64,000 bases of DNA from Methylobacterium sp. E-005 (GCF_022829725.1 NZ_JAKSYG010000256.1:62001-126000); one strand, 5' to 3'. Counted from the stretch's first letter, positions 1 through 8,368 are shown. Translations and numbers: made by a program. Notes: a model not told the origin generated them from the letters alone.

Positions 1-672
1 CAGCAGGCGCGCGAGATCGCGCTCGCGCGGGGCCGGGGGCACGATCCGCGCCCGCTCGGCGACCGCGTCGAGGTGGTGATCCATCAGCGCGGCGGCGCGC
101 TCGGCATCGCCCGCGACCAGGGCGGCGACGATATCGCGGTGCTCGCTCACGGCGCAGTCCGAGGAATGCGGCCGGCTGTAGAGGGACAGGATCAGGGCGC
201 AGCGATAGCCGAGTTCCGCGACGTAGCGGGTCAGCACGGCGCTGCCGGTCATCTCGGCGAGCATCAGGTGGAATTCCGTGGCGAGCCGGATCGACAGCGC
301 CTCGGGCCCGCCCCGGGCGGCCTCCTCGCGGGCGATCTGGTCCAGCAGGCCCTGGCGCTGCTCCGGGCTGAGCTGCCCGGCGAGGCGGCGGACCACGAGC
401 CGCTCCAGGCCGAGGCGCACGTCGAAGGTGTCACGCGCCTCCTCCCAGCTCGGCGTCGCCACGGTGGCGATGCGGTTGCGGCGCAGGTCGACCAAGCCTT
501 CCCCGGCCAGCCGCAGCAGGGCCTGCCGCGCGATGGTGCGGCTGACCCCGAACCGCTCGCCCAGGGCATCCTCCGGCAGACGGTCGCCAGGGGCGAGCGC
601 CCGTTCCACGATGGCCCGTCGGAGGGCTTGGCAGATGGTGCCCACGCGATCCCCATCATCGCGAGCCTTCAT
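1..672 (-). CDS. GntR family transcriptional regulator (FCD type), 3' end cut by window
   Basis: DNA-binding regulator of the FadR/GntR group; 224 residues are visible and the frame is open to the window edge, so the C-terminus is missing. The N-terminal winged helix-turn-helix (about residues 8-75) contains LGERFGVSRTIARQAL, the typical GntR recognition helix. The rest reads as an all-helical FCD ligand-binding domain, with histidines in EFHLML, SEHRDI and MDHHLD at the places where this family binds a metal. I chose the ATG at 672 because it gives the full wing-helix; an upstream ATG in another frame stops at once. FCD regulators usually respond to small carboxylic acids, but the ligand cannot be read from sequence. 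Its left neighbour, which would suggest the target, is outside the window. Confidence 0.85.
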   Translation of the reverse strand, partial: MKARDDGDRVGTICQALRRAIVERALAPGDRLPEDALGERFGVSRTIARQALLRLAGEGLVDLRRNRIATVATPSWEEARDTFDVRLGLERLVVRRLAGQLSPEQRQGLLDQIAREEAARGGPEALSIRLATEFHLMLAEMTGSAVLTRYVAELGYRCALILSLYSRPHSSDCAVSEHRDIVAALVAGDAERAAALMDHHLDAVAERARIVPPAPRERDLARLL

Positions 673-1165
673 CGACGTCCCGGACTTGGCGCCACCGTCC
701 CTGGGGATTGGTCGGTCATGTTCCTCTCCGGGTCGCGATCCGCTCCGGCGGCTCGGACGGGTGTCCAGGCGCTGTCTGCCGAAGCAGACCTGCCGGTGCA
801 ACGGTCACGCCAGCCGTTTCAGTCACGCTCGGACAGCATCCGCCTGTCTGGCCGACCTTAGACAGAGCCGGCGGGCAGCGTCGAGCCAGCATCCGCCCTC
901 ACCAAACGCCCGCCTGAACATCTCAGATGGGTGGACTTGCGAAGCTCTGTTTTGGCGCTGAAGCTCAGGAAGTAAGTGTCGTGTTGAGCTACGAGACTGT
1001 GAAGTTCCGCGCTACCGACGAGGCAAACAATTGTGGAATGGCATTCACCAAGCCCATGGCTTTGATCCGCCGTTTAGCCCGTCGCCAGCTGGGCAGCCGT
1101 GATGGCAGCCCGGGGCCAATACCGACAGTGGTGCTCCACGCACGAGCAGAACCGTGCGCGCCAAG
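673..1165. other. 493-bp intergenic stretch, no supported gene
   Basis: Lies between the start of the GntR gene and the stop of the tautomerase gene, so it should hold the GntR promoter. GC is visibly lower than in the flanking genes, especially around 940-1060, which suggests non-coding or acquired DNA. A 90-residue reading frame at 927-1199 contains the phrase SYETV, seen in IS6-type transposases, but nothing around it continues that similarity. I see no RNA gene or clear terminator. Confidence 0.5.
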
Positions 1166-1561
1166 TCACTGCTCGTCTGGTGACCACTCGGGGCTGTAGC
1201 CCCCGAGGGCCGGGTGATACATCTCGTCACCGGAATGCTGCGTGAACTCCACGTTGAGGCGATCCTCGCTCAGGCCGAGGATCTCGACGCAGTGGGCGCA
1301 CAGCGCCTTGGCGACCTCCATCCGCAACTCGGCCGAGCGTCCCTTGCGGATGTCCAGCATCATCACGGAGACCGGCACCGGCTCGCCGCCGGCCTCCGGT
1401 ATCCGCCACACGCCGCCCTCGCCGAGTTCGCGGATGGCGACACTGATCCGCCGGATGTCGACCGACATCATCTCCGCGTAAGTCTGGCTCATCTGCGCCG
1501 CGAGGCGCTTTTTGGACGCTACGCAATGAGGACCGATCACGTCGAGCTGAAGGTACGGCAT
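1166..1561 (-). CDS. Tautomerase family protein (4-OT/MIF superfamily)
   Basis: 131-residue protein beginning Met-Pro-Tyr-Leu. After Met removal the N-terminal proline would be the catalytic base that defines the tautomerase superfamily. The length is about twice a single 4-oxalocrotonate tautomerase unit, as in the longer members with two beta-alpha-beta halves. The central part has VPVSVMMLDIRKGRSAELR, a strand followed by the amphipathic helix expected here. The reading frame is open far upstream, but the start at 1561 is supported by the Pro-1 requirement and by a GGGGAA purine run just before it. The gene lies directly downstream of a broken SDR gene on the same strand, so it may once have been part of an oxidoreductase-tautomerase operon. 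Substrate unknown. Confidence 0.8.
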   Translation of the reverse strand: MPYLQLDVIGPHCVASKKRLAAQMSQTYAEMMSVDIRRISVAIRELGEGGVWRIPEAGGEPVPVSVMMLDIRKGRSAELRMEVAKALCAHCVEILGLSEDRLNVEFTQHSGDEMYHPALGGYSPEWSPDEQ

Positions 1562-1607
1562 GGATGTTCCCCAAGGTTCAGGCAGCGTTCGCCGTCGTGA
1601 GCCCGTA

Positions 1608-1640
1608 GCGCGCCGAGGGCTTGGCGCGCCGAGGGCTTGG
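1608..1640. repeat. 16-bp tandem duplication
   Basis: The unit GCGCCGAGGGCTTGG is repeated head to tail with a 16-bp period, at about 1609-1624 and 1625-1640. It sits at the 3' end of the SDR remnant and shifts what would be its last codons, consistent with decay of that gene by replication slippage. Confidence 0.8.
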
Positions 1641-1854
1641 CGTTGTTGAACTTGGCGGCGATCGCCCGGCGACCCTCTCCCAAGCGCGTCCAGTCGGCCG
1701 CGTCCTGCAGGCCCGGGATGGTGACGAGCTCGCCCTGATCGAGACCGGCCATAGCCGCATCGACCAGATCGGCCGCCGACATGGTGATCGCGGACGTCTT
1801 CGTCGAGTAGCCGGCGACATCCCAGAACTCGGTGGCCGTCGCGCCGCCCTGCAC
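1621..1854 (-). pseudogene. C-terminal remnant of a short-chain dehydrogenase
   Basis: Read on the minus strand, this encodes GGATATEFWDVAG, then MSAADLVDAAMAGLDQGELVTIP and DAADW. This is the conserved C-terminal third of a group of SDR oxidoreductases in which the strand after the active site reads PGATATEFW. The nucleotide-binding Gly motif and the catalytic Tyr-Lys region are absent. Upstream of about 1854 the frame continues into sequence with no SDR similarity that merges with a dispersed-repeat region. The end is further disturbed by a 16-bp tandem duplication. I therefore read it as a truncated, non-functional fragment; the long open frame at 1537-2208 is accidental fusion in GC-rich DNA. 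Confidence 0.65.
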
Positions 1855-2004
1855 GTCTGCTTTCAGGCGAAGAACGAGCGAGACTAACGGTCCGGCTTGG
1901 GTCGGTAGGACCCCGTCCGCTTTCCCGGCGGACAGTCTCGGAAGCGGACCAGCCGCTTTCGGCCATTTCCAGCCCGCTGGAATGTGCCTCTGAATGACCG
2001 GGGT

Positions 2005-2027
2005 GGGTGGATTTCCGTCGATCCGCT
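2005..2027 (+). repeat. Dispersed repeat, copy 1 (23 bp identical to 9757-9779)
   Basis: Core word GGTGGATTTCCGTCGATCC. The 23 bases are identical in both copies and both are embedded in degenerate, non-coding sequence next to gene remnants. Sequence just upstream in both places has similar CCGCTTTC/GAATG words, so the true element may be about 100 bp long and eroded. Confidence 0.7.
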
Positions 2028-2236
2028 CTTGAACGAGAGTTCCAAGAAGCAGACGCCGTCGCGCCCCTCCACGATCCTCTTCGCACACCCGAGGCATGCG
2101 CTCTGCGATTGGGCCACGAAGTCGACCCAGGCTGACCTCTGCGAATTGCAATCGAAGACGCGGCTCGCCTGTTGGTGCGTCTGGCCTCACCCGCTTCGCT
2201 TCACCCATACGCGTTCCGCGACGCGCCGCGGCGCAT

Positions 2237-2251
2237 TTAAGGTGCCCTTAA
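2237..2251. promoter_or_regulatory. Perfect inverted repeat upstream of sorA
   Basis: TTAAGG-TGC-CCTTAA: two 6-bp arms around a 3-bp centre, 65 bp before the sorA start codon. Its AT-rich arms stand out in this GC-rich DNA. Spacing and symmetry fit a binding site for a dimeric regulator, but no regulator is identified. It could also be chance. Confidence 0.35.
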
Positions 2252-2315
2252 GCTGAGGAGCGCGGAGACCCTGCGCCGGCCTCTAGGGCTCCGGCTCAGC
2301 GGACCTTTCGATTCG

Positions 2316-3548
2316 ATGCCTCAACACACCACGTTATCGTCTCCGAGCCGCCGCGGCCTCCTGTCGGCCGCCGCCCTCGGCGGGATGGGCCTGCTCGCCG
2401 GCCGAGCTCGCGCCGACACCTTCGATTTCCATGTCCCGGGCGGCCCGAGCACCCGGCCCATGACCACGACCTATCCCGAGAAGGGGCGCATGATCGTCCA
2501 GCGTACCCGGCCGCCTTGGCTGGAGACGCCGTTCGATGTCTTCGACACCGGCGTGTTCACCCCGAACGACCAGCACTTCGTCAGCTGGCACTGGGCCACC
2601 TTCCCGACCCACGTTGACACCGGCAGCTTCGCCTTAAAGGTCCACGGCCTTGTCGAGCGGCCGCAGGCGCTGTCGCTGCGTGAGCTGATTTACGACCTGC
2701 CGCGCTTCGAGATCGCGGCGGTCAGCCAGTGCGCCGGCAATTCGCGTCTCTATGCGCAGCCCCGGGTCGCGGGTGCCCAATGGGCGAACGGCTCCATGAG
2801 CAACGCTCTCTATGCCGGTGTGCGCCTGAAGGATGTCCTTGATCGGGCCGGCGTGAAGGGCGGGGCCACCCATGTGCAGTTCGGCGGCCTCGATGAACCG
2901 ATGCTGCCTGACGCACCGAAATTCGTGAAGGCCCTGGACATCGATCACGCCCGCGACGGCGAGGTCATGCTGGCCTTCGCGATGAACGGCCAGCAACTGC
3001 CGATGCTGAACGGCTTCCCGCTCAAGCTCATCGTCCCCGGCTGGTCGGCCGTCTACTGGATCAAGATGCTCGACGATATCGAGGTGACAGACCACCCCGA
3101 CCCCAGCGTCTGGACCACGCGGAGCTACCGCGTGCCGGACACGCCCAATCACACGGTCGAGCCCGGACAGAAGGGTTTCGGCATGGTCCCGATCACCCGG
3201 AACCTGCCCCGCTCCTTCGTGACCAACCTCAAGCCGGGCGACAGCGTCCCGGTCGGGGCGCCGCAACCGGTGCGCGGCATCGCCTTCGGGGGCGACCGCG
3301 GGGTCGCCGCGGTGGACCTGTCGCTCGATGGCGGAAGGACCTGGCAGCCCACGACCCTGGGCAGGGATGAGGGCACCTACAGCTTCCGGCAATGGCAGGC
3401 CACGATCAGCCTTCCGGCTCGCGGGGCGCACACCGTGATGGCCCGCTGCACCAACGCCGACCGGGTGGTGCAGCCGATGCGGCGCGTCTGGAACCCGGGG
3501 GGCTACATGTCCAACCAGGTCGAGACCCTCGACCTCGTGGCGGCCTGA
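2316..3548 (+). CDS. sorA: Sulfite dehydrogenase molybdopterin subunit (SorA-like)
   Basis: Periplasmic molybdenum enzyme expected to oxidise sulfite to sulfate and pass electrons to a c-type cytochrome. The 410-residue product starts with a twin-arginine signal (SRRGLLSAAALGGMGLLAG, residues 11-29), as needed for export of a folded Mo-cofactor protein. The oxidoreductase molybdopterin domain follows; Cys139 in SQCAGNSR is the expected Mo thiolate ligand. The C-terminal part (about 300-400) has the dimerisation fold, with AVDLSLDGGRTW typical of the sulfite oxidase family. There is no heme domain in the protein; instead a small cytochrome c gene follows 15 bp downstream, the SorAB arrangement. 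SoxC-like or other family members are possible alternatives, but SoxD and Sox genes are absent. Confidence 0.82.
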   Translation: MPQHTTLSSPSRRGLLSAAALGGMGLLAGRARADTFDFHVPGGPSTRPMTTTYPEKGRMIVQRTRPPWLETPFDVFDTGVFTPNDQHFVSWHWATFPTHVDTGSFALKVHGLVERPQALSLRELIYDLPRFEIAAVSQCAGNSRLYAQPRVAGAQWANGSMSNALYAGVRLKDVLDRAGVKGGATHVQFGGLDEPMLPDAPKFVKALDIDHARDGEVMLAFAMNGQQLPMLNGFPLKLIVPGWSAVYWIKMLDDIEVTDHPDPSVWTTRSYRVPDTPNHTVEPGQKGFGMVPITRNLPRSFVTNLKPGDSVPVGAPQPVRGIAFGGDRGVAAVDLSLDGGRTWQPTTLGRDEGTYSFRQWQATISLPARGAHTVMARCTNADRVVQPMRRVWNPGGYMSNQVETLDLVAA

Positions 3549-3563
3549 GAGGTGAGCGCGACC

Positions 3564-3899
3564 ATGTCCCGATCCCTCCGCACCGCCCTGCTGGCCGGCC
3601 TGCTTGCCGGCTCGGCGCCGGCCCTCGCCGCCGCGCCGCTGGAGCTTCGCCCGACGCCCGAGGTCGACTTGCCCTTCGGCGACGATATCGGTTTCCCCGC
3701 CGGGCCGGGCTCCGACGTCATCGCGTCGAACTGCACGGCTTGCCACTCCGCCGACCACACCCTGAACCAGCCCGCCCTCTCCCGGGAGGAGTGGCATGCG
3801 GTCGTCGACAAGATGATCACCGCCTACAAGGCTCCGATCACGCCGGAGGATGCGCGGGTGATCGTCGACTACCTCGCGCGGGTCAAAGGCGAGCCGTAG
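3564..3899 (+). CDS. sorB: Small monoheme cytochrome c, SorB-like electron acceptor
   Basis: 111-residue exported cytochrome. Residues 1-22 form a Sec signal peptide (hydrophobic ALLAGLLAGSAPALAA). CTACH at 57-61 is the heme c attachment site; Met84 in VVDKMITAYK is the likely sixth ligand. Size and position fit SorB, the heme subunit that takes electrons from the Mo centre of SorA. I favour the ATG at 3564, preceded by AGAGGTGAG at good spacing; an in-frame GTG at 3552 would add four residues. Its last 17 bases overlap the end of the histidine kinase gene on the other strand. Confidence 0.82.
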   Translation: MSRSLRTALLAGLLAGSAPALAAAPLELRPTPEVDLPFGDDIGFPAGPGSDVIASNCTACHSADHTLNQPALSREEWHAVVDKMITAYKAPITPEDARVIVDYLARVKGEP

Positions 3900-5265
3900 C
3901 GGGCGGGGCACGCCTGGCGAGCCCGGGGCCGAAGATCGCGCTCGCCTTGAGGCCGGGGCCGCCGTCCCGTCCGTCGAGGAGCAGGCGGGCGCCGGATTGC
4001 TCCAGCGCCATGGTGACAATTGAGAGGCCGAGGCCGCTGCCGAGCTTCGCCCGCCGGCTGCCGCGCACGAAGCGACGGATCACCAGGGCGCGCTCCGCCT
4101 CGGCAATGCCGGGTCCCTCGTCGGTGATCGACAGGGTGGCGCTTCCATCCGCGCCGAGCGCGGCGTCCCAGGCGATCGCCCCTTCCGGCGGGGTGATCAA
4201 CAGGGCGTTCTCCATCAGGTTGCGCATGGCGAGGTCGAACAGATCCTCGTCCATCTGGATCTCGAGCGCGGTGAGGGCGGGCGCGAAGGCGACGCGCTCC
4301 GGCTTCGGCACGCTGCCCATCCCGGCGAGCAGATCGCGCAGGCGCTCCTCCACGGGAATCCAGGCGATGGCGGCCGGGCGCCCGCCGCTGTCGAGGCGCG
4401 AGACCGTCAGGAGTTGCTCGACGAGGCGTGCCGACTGATCGACCGCGCGCAGGGTCTGGGCGAGGGCGGCGTCCCGCATGGCGGCCCCGGGCGCCTGCAT
4501 GGCCACCTGCACCTGTGTCTTCAGGCCGGCCAGCGGCGTCCGCAACTCGTGCGCCGCATAGGCCAGGAAGGTACGCTCGTGTTCGCGCGCAGCCGCGACC
4601 TTACCGAACAGGCGGTTCAGCGCATCGACCAGCGGTCGGATCTCCGACGGCATTCGGCCGGTCTCAACCTGCTCCAGGTTGTCGGCATCCCGGGCGGCGA
4701 GATCGCGGGTCGCGCGGTTCAGCGGCCGCAGGCCCCGGCCGACGCTGAGCCAGATGAGCGGCGCCAGGATCGGCAGGACGCAACCGGCGGTGAGCAGCAG
4801 GCTTTCGACGAGGCCGTGCTCCAGTTGCCGCCGCTGTCCGAGATTGTCGCCCACGAGGATGCGGAAGCCCTTGGCCGGGTCGGACAGGGCGTAGACACGC
4901 CAAGCTTGACCCTCGACCACGCGGTTCGAGAACCCTTCGTGCTGGTCCGACAAGACCGGATCCGGCGACCCGTCCGAGGCGCCGATCAGGCGCCCGTCCA
5001 GGGACCAGATCTGGCAGCTGAGGTGACGGTCGTAGCTCACCACCCGCGCAAGGGCGTCGCCGTCTCCGCCCACCTGCCGTGCGGCCCCCGCCCGGGCCGG
5101 CGTGAACAAGCTGTCGACCATGCGGGCCGCCTCCATCAGGCGGCGGTCGAGGATGCTCTCGAACTGGGCGCGGCTGTCGACATAGGTCCAGGCGATGGCG
5201 GCGAGCCAGACCAGCCCGGTTGCCGTGACCAGGGTCACGAACAGGCGCATGCGCAGAGAGTTCAC
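3883..5265 (-). CDS. Sensor histidine kinase (QseC/TctE-like)
   Basis: 460-residue membrane sensor. A first membrane helix at about 7-28 and a second at about 153-175 bracket a periplasmic domain of about 120 residues. A linker leads to a dimerisation helix with the phospho-accepting His239 in AAHELRTPLAG. The ATPase domain has the N box NLMENAL and the glycine-rich segments DEGPGI and GSGLGLSI, so it looks active. The first codons overlap the stop of the response regulator gene by 4 bases, so the two are translationally coupled. The signal is unknown. Its 3' end runs into sorB from the opposite direction, which makes mutual interference by transcription possible but does not prove that sulfite is the signal. 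Confidence 0.9.
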   Translation of the reverse strand: MNSLRMRLFVTLVTATGLVWLAAIAWTYVDSRAQFESILDRRLMEAARMVDSLFTPARAGAARQVGGDGDALARVVSYDRHLSCQIWSLDGRLIGASDGSPDPVLSDQHEGFSNRVVEGQAWRVYALSDPAKGFRILVGDNLGQRRQLEHGLVESLLLTAGCVLPILAPLIWLSVGRGLRPLNRATRDLAARDADNLEQVETGRMPSEIRPLVDALNRLFGKVAAAREHERTFLAYAAHELRTPLAGLKTQVQVAMQAPGAAMRDAALAQTLRAVDQSARLVEQLLTVSRLDSGGRPAAIAWIPVEERLRDLLAGMGSVPKPERVAFAPALTALEIQMDEDLFDLAMRNLMENALLITPPEGAIAWDAALGADGSATLSITDEGPGIAEAERALVIRRFVRGSRRAKLGSGLGLSIVTMALEQSGARLLLDGRDGGPGLKASAIFGPGLARRAPPATARL

Positions 5266-5927
5266 GCACGGTCCTCCCGGATGCGGTAGCCGAGGCCGCG
5301 CACGGTCTCGACCGCGTCCCGTCCGATCTTGGCGCGCAGATTGTGGACATGGACTTCGAGCGCGTTGCTGCCGATCTCCTCGTTCCAGCCGTAGAGGCGG
5401 GCTTCCAGCTGGCTTCGGGACAACACACGGCCGGGCCGCTCGAACAGCGCCTCCAGCAACGCGAACTCGCGGCGCGAAAGGTTGAGCGCGACGCCCGCCC
5501 GCGCGACCAAACGGCTGCTCAAGTCAATCGTGAGGTCGCGCCACGCGAAGGTTGCAGAGGCGCGTCCGGCCGCCCGCCGGATCATGACACGAAGCCGGGC
5601 TGCGAGCTCGCCCAGGTCGAACGGTTTGCCCATGTAGTCGTCCGCTCCGCGGTCGAGCCCGGCGATCCGGTCGGCAACGGCGTCGATCGCGGTGAGGACC
5701 ATGACCGGTGTGGCGTCGTCCCGCGCGCGGATGTGGCTCAACACGTCCAGTCCGGAGCCGTCGGGCAGCATCAGATCCAAGATCGCCGCGCTGTAATGCG
5801 TCGCATCGAAGATCGATACCGCGTCCCCGCATGTGGCAACGCAGTCCGCGGTCATGCCATGCAACGACAAGCCTGAGACCAGACCGTCCGACAGCACGGG
5901 GTCATCTTCGAGAACGAGGATGCGCAC
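5262..5927 (-). CDS. OmpR/QseB-family response regulator
   Basis: 221 residues in two domains. The receiver domain (1-115) has the acidic pocket ED at 7-9, the phosphorylation site Asp51 in ILDLMLPDG and the conserved Lys in YMGKPFD. The C-terminal winged helix (about 125-218) has NLSRREFALLEAL and VHVHNLRAKIG, typical of OmpR-type DNA binding. It is the first gene of a two-gene unit with the kinase and should bind direct repeats near sigma-70 promoters, perhaps its own in 5928-6286. Confidence 0.93.
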   Translation of the reverse strand: MRILVLEDDPVLSDGLVSGLSLHGMTADCVATCGDAVSIFDATHYSAAILDLMLPDGSGLDVLSHIRARDDATPVMVLTAIDAVADRIAGLDRGADDYMGKPFDLGELAARLRVMIRRAAGRASATFAWRDLTIDLSSRLVARAGVALNLSRREFALLEALFERPGRVLSRSQLEARLYGWNEEIGSNALEVHVHNLRAKIGRDAVETVRGLGYRIREDRA

Positions 5928-6286
5928 AGAACGTTCGCTTCAGGGTTGCGCATGTGCCGCGATCGCGCCGAAGTACCACGCTAGCGGCGGCTTGGGGCAA
6001 CTTTGTGGGCCCCGTCCGCGGCGGGCGGCTATCGGCTAGGGCCGATCGTTAGCCGGACGGGCAACGAGACGGATGTCCGCTTCCGTGGTGTCGCCATGAC
6101 CGGCTTCTGCGACCGGGTTGGGTCGAGGCTGTGTCAAAAGTCCCTTCTGAGATAGACTTGTCGCTTCATCTGCGGAGGCCAGCATGGGTCGGTTCGTCGA
6201 AGGGCAGGACCGTCGGCAGTCCTGGGTGCTGCCCGTTTGCTTCCGACCGGCGGATGTCTCGAGGCGGACATCTCCACGGGGACTGC
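5928..6286. other. Intergenic region upstream of the two-component system
   Basis: 359 bp between the response regulator start and the stop of the LysR gene, both on the minus strand. It should contain the promoter of the two-component operon near 5930-6000. The part from about 6180 to 6280 looks like degenerate repeat material similar in style to 1910-2030 and 9690-9780. No coding potential or RNA gene is convincing. Confidence 0.45.
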
Positions 6287-7234
6287 TTACGGCCTCGCCG
6301 CACCTTCGAGCAGCTTGTCCCAAGGTGTCGGGGATGGGAACACACGACCAAGGAAGGCCAAAAAAGCTTTCACGTTTGGATTGCCGCGTCGGCTCTCCGG
6401 CCACAGCGCCGTGAACACGGAACGCTCGGTGGCGAAGCTCTGCAGGACTGGCACTAACGCGCCTCGCTCGACGTAGGATGCGACGACATACGTCGGCGAG
6501 ATGCCAATGCCGCCGCCGGCCACTAGAATAGCCGCGACCGCATCGCTGAAGTCGGTGACGATGCCGGCGTTCGGCGTGCGTTCAACCATGCGGCCACCGA
6601 TCCGGAATGGCCAGCGCAGGGCCTGGCCCGTGCTCTGGAAGCGGAAGTTCACGCAGTCATGGTGGATCAAGTCGTCCGGATGCTGCGGCGTCCCGCGCCG
6701 CTTCAGGTAGGCCGGTGACGCAAAGGCACAGAGCCGGTGTGGTGCGAGACGCCGGGAGAGCAAGCGGGAATCGGCGAGTTCACCCACTCGGATCGCCACG
6801 TCGATACCCTCCTCGATGAGGTCGGCGAAGCGGTCCCCGAGGCGCAGGTCGATGGACAGCTTCGGGTGGCGCTCGCGGAAGCCCGGCAGGGCTGGCGCAA
6901 GCAGATGCACGCCGATGGGGAACGGTGCCGTCACCTTCAGGACGCCAGCCGGTTCTGAGCGCGCTGCCACAGCAGCCTGCTCGATCGACTCTGCCTCGTG
7001 CAGCAGGCGCAGTGCCCGTTCGTGCAGGTTACGCCCCTCCGGCGTCAGCGTCAGCGAGCGGGTTGTGCGTGTGAACAGGCTCAAGCCCAGCCGTTCCTCC
7101 AGCCGCTGCACGCTCTTGCTCACCGCCGAGGGCGAGATGCCGAGGGAGCGTGCAGCGGCCGTGTAGCTGCCGAGCGAGGCAGAACGGGCGAAGGCGATGA
7201 TGCCCGTGAGGCGGTCGAGGCCGATCTGTTCCAT
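6287..7234 (-). CDS. LysR family transcriptional regulator
   Basis: 315 residues. The N-terminal helix-turn-helix (about 5-64) reads [29 protein letters not shown], closely matching the LysR consensus. An effector-binding periplasmic-protein-like fold follows, with the hinge phrase [21 protein letters not shown] typical of the CrgA/DmlR/AaeR subgroup. The start at 7234 is the first Met before the HTH; the longer open frame running to 8032 is an artefact opposite the SDR gene. The gene is divergent from the SDR-hydrolase-SnoaL cluster starting 103 bp away, the classic layout in which a LysR protein controls the divergent neighbour. Confidence 0.92.
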   Translation of the reverse strand: MEQIGLDRLTGIIAFARSASLGSYTAAARSLGISPSAVSKSVQRLEERLGLSLFTRTTRSLTLTPEGRNLHERALRLLHEAESIEQAAVAARSEPAGVLKVTAPFPIGVHLLAPALPGFRERHPKLSIDLRLGDRFADLIEEGIDVAIRVGELADSRLLSRRLAPHRLCAFASPAYLKRRGTPQHPDDLIHHDCVNFRFQSTGQALRWPFRIGGRMVERTPNAGIVTDFSDAVAAILVAGGGIGISPTYVVASYVERGALVPVLQSFATERSVFTALWPESRRGNPNVKAFLAFLGRVFPSPTPWDKLLEGAARP

Positions 7235-7336
7235 GACGGCACAATTGAACCGCCAAAGGGCCCAATTATCAAGCTCCAAGCCATGACCCATTCTTCTCCC
7301 ACAGGCACCGCGGCGGGGCCGAGAAGGATCATCGTC

Positions 7337-8059
7337 ATGGGCAGCATTCTTCAGGACCGCATGGTCGTCATCTTCGGTGGCACCTCGGGCATTGGCCTCG
7401 CGGCCGCCCAGCAGGCGACGGCGGCAGGCGCCAAAGTCATTGTGGTCGGCTTCAATGCCGAGGGCGCCGAGCGCGTCGCGACGGAGAATGCGTTTGCCGG
7501 TTGGCGTGCGGCGGACGTGACCCGGCCCGACACCATCGCGGTCGCGCTGGCCGACATCCCGAAGGTCGATCACCTCGTCCTGCTCGCTGGCACCTTCGTG
7601 GCCGGCAAGATCCTGGAAGCCGAGGTCGATTACCTGAAGCGGGCCTTTGACGAGCGGATCTGGGCTGCGGTCCACACCCTGCGGGCCCTCGGCGACCGCT
7701 TGGCGAAGGACGGATCGGTCACCTTCATCTCCGGCGCGTTGGCCGACCGACCCAGCGCCCAGGGCACCGCGGTGCTGGCCGCCGCCTCTGCCGCGATGGA
7801 GGCATTTGCCCGCGGTCTTGTGCTGAAGATGGCGCCGGTGCGGGTGAATACCTTGTCTCCCGGCACCACCGACACACCGCTGCTGGCCCGCACGCTTGGC
7901 GCCCACCGCGATGCCTACGTCGCCGCGCTGACCGAGAAGCTGCCGCAGGGGCGCCTGGGCACGGCTGACGAGGCCGGTGCGGCGGTCGTCTTCCTCATGA
8001 CCAACGGCTTCATGAACGGCGAGACGCTGCACGTCGATGGCGGCTCACGCCTCGTCTGA
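7337..8059 (+). CDS. SDR family oxidoreductase without the canonical Tyr-xxx-Lys
   Basis: 240-residue Rossmann protein. The cofactor loop GGTSGIGLA (14-22) is intact, and the C-terminal segments [15 protein letters not shown] and GETLHVDGG are typical of classical SDRs. In the active site the Ser is present ([26 protein letters not shown]), but the place of the catalytic Tyr and Lys reads T-A-V-L-A-A-A, so the usual proton relay is missing. A subgroup of SDRs is known to lack it; their chemistry is unclear. Start at ATG 7337 is favoured by GAAGGAT upstream; an in-frame ATG at 7283 is possible. First gene of a cluster divergent from LysR. Confidence 0.85.
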   Translation: MGSILQDRMVVIFGGTSGIGLAAAQQATAAGAKVIVVGFNAEGAERVATENAFAGWRAADVTRPDTIAVALADIPKVDHLVLLAGTFVAGKILEAEVDYLKRAFDERIWAAVHTLRALGDRLAKDGSVTFISGALADRPSAQGTAVLAAASAAMEAFARGLVLKMAPVRVNTLSPGTTDTPLLARTLGAHRDAYVAALTEKLPQGRLGTADEAGAAVVFLMTNGFMNGETLHVDGGSRLV

Positions 8060-8083
8060 TCAGCCCGGGCCGCGAGCGTACTC

Positions 8084-8355
8084 ATGGCCGTCCTCTTCGA
8101 TCCCCTCCGGCCCGGCGCCATCGCGATGGGCAAGGCGCCGGTCTGGGGCTTCTATCCAGACTCCTGGACCTGCGCTCCACCCGCGGCCGGCACGGCACGT
8201 CGGAAAACGTCGCGGCTGTCGCCTGTCCGTCCGGGCTGGAGGCATCCTACGTCACGGGCGCCACGCTCGCCATCAACGGTGGCCGCGCGGCTGGACCGCG
8301 GCAGGTCCCGTTCATGCAAGCATCGTCGTCGGACGCCAAGCCCTCTCCCCACTGA
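8084..8355 (+). pseudogene. Chimeric gene debris: flavin oxidoreductase start plus SDR tail
   Basis: Two fragments in different frames. From 8084 the frame reads [14 protein letters not shown], resembling the N-terminus of Old Yellow Enzyme-type flavin oxidoreductases (LFxPLxxGxIxLxNR), and then loses similarity. From 8203 to the TGA at 8353-8355 another frame reads [14 protein letters not shown], the standard C-terminal end of a classical SDR. Neither is a complete gene. The debris lies between an intact SDR gene and an intact hydrolase gene, suggesting deletion of a once longer catabolic operon. The SDR tail is well supported; the flavin enzyme identity is tentative. Confidence 0.5.
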
Positions 8356-8368
8356 ACCGGAGACCACC

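Larger units (their letters stand above)
1855..2315. other. Intergenic region with dispersed repeat and sorA promoter region
   Basis: About 460 bp between the SDR remnant and sorA. The part from about 1910 to 2030 has the pattern of a degenerate repeat (several copies of CCGCTTTC-like and GAATG-like words) and ends in a 23-bp sequence found again near 9.76 kb. The part after 2200 should contain the sorA promoter and holds a perfect palindrome at 2237-2251. No gene is supported. Confidence 0.5.

Noticed and set aside
927-1199. 90-residue frame with SYETV, reminiscent of IS6 transposases
   Set aside because: Only five residues match; the text after it does not follow the transposase pattern, and there are no terminal inverted repeats that I can see.
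1166-2086. 306-residue frame as one fused tautomerase protein
   Set aside because: The tautomerase needs its proline right after the start Met; residues before it are low-complexity and cross the SDR remnant in another frame.
2634-4019. 461-residue minus-strand frame opposite sorA-sorB
   Set aside because: No domain or ribosome site; both sorA and sorB have clear motifs on the other strand.
6287-8032. 581-residue frame as a long LysR protein
   Set aside because: The LysR domain starts at 7234; the extension lies antisense to the SDR gene and carries no domain.
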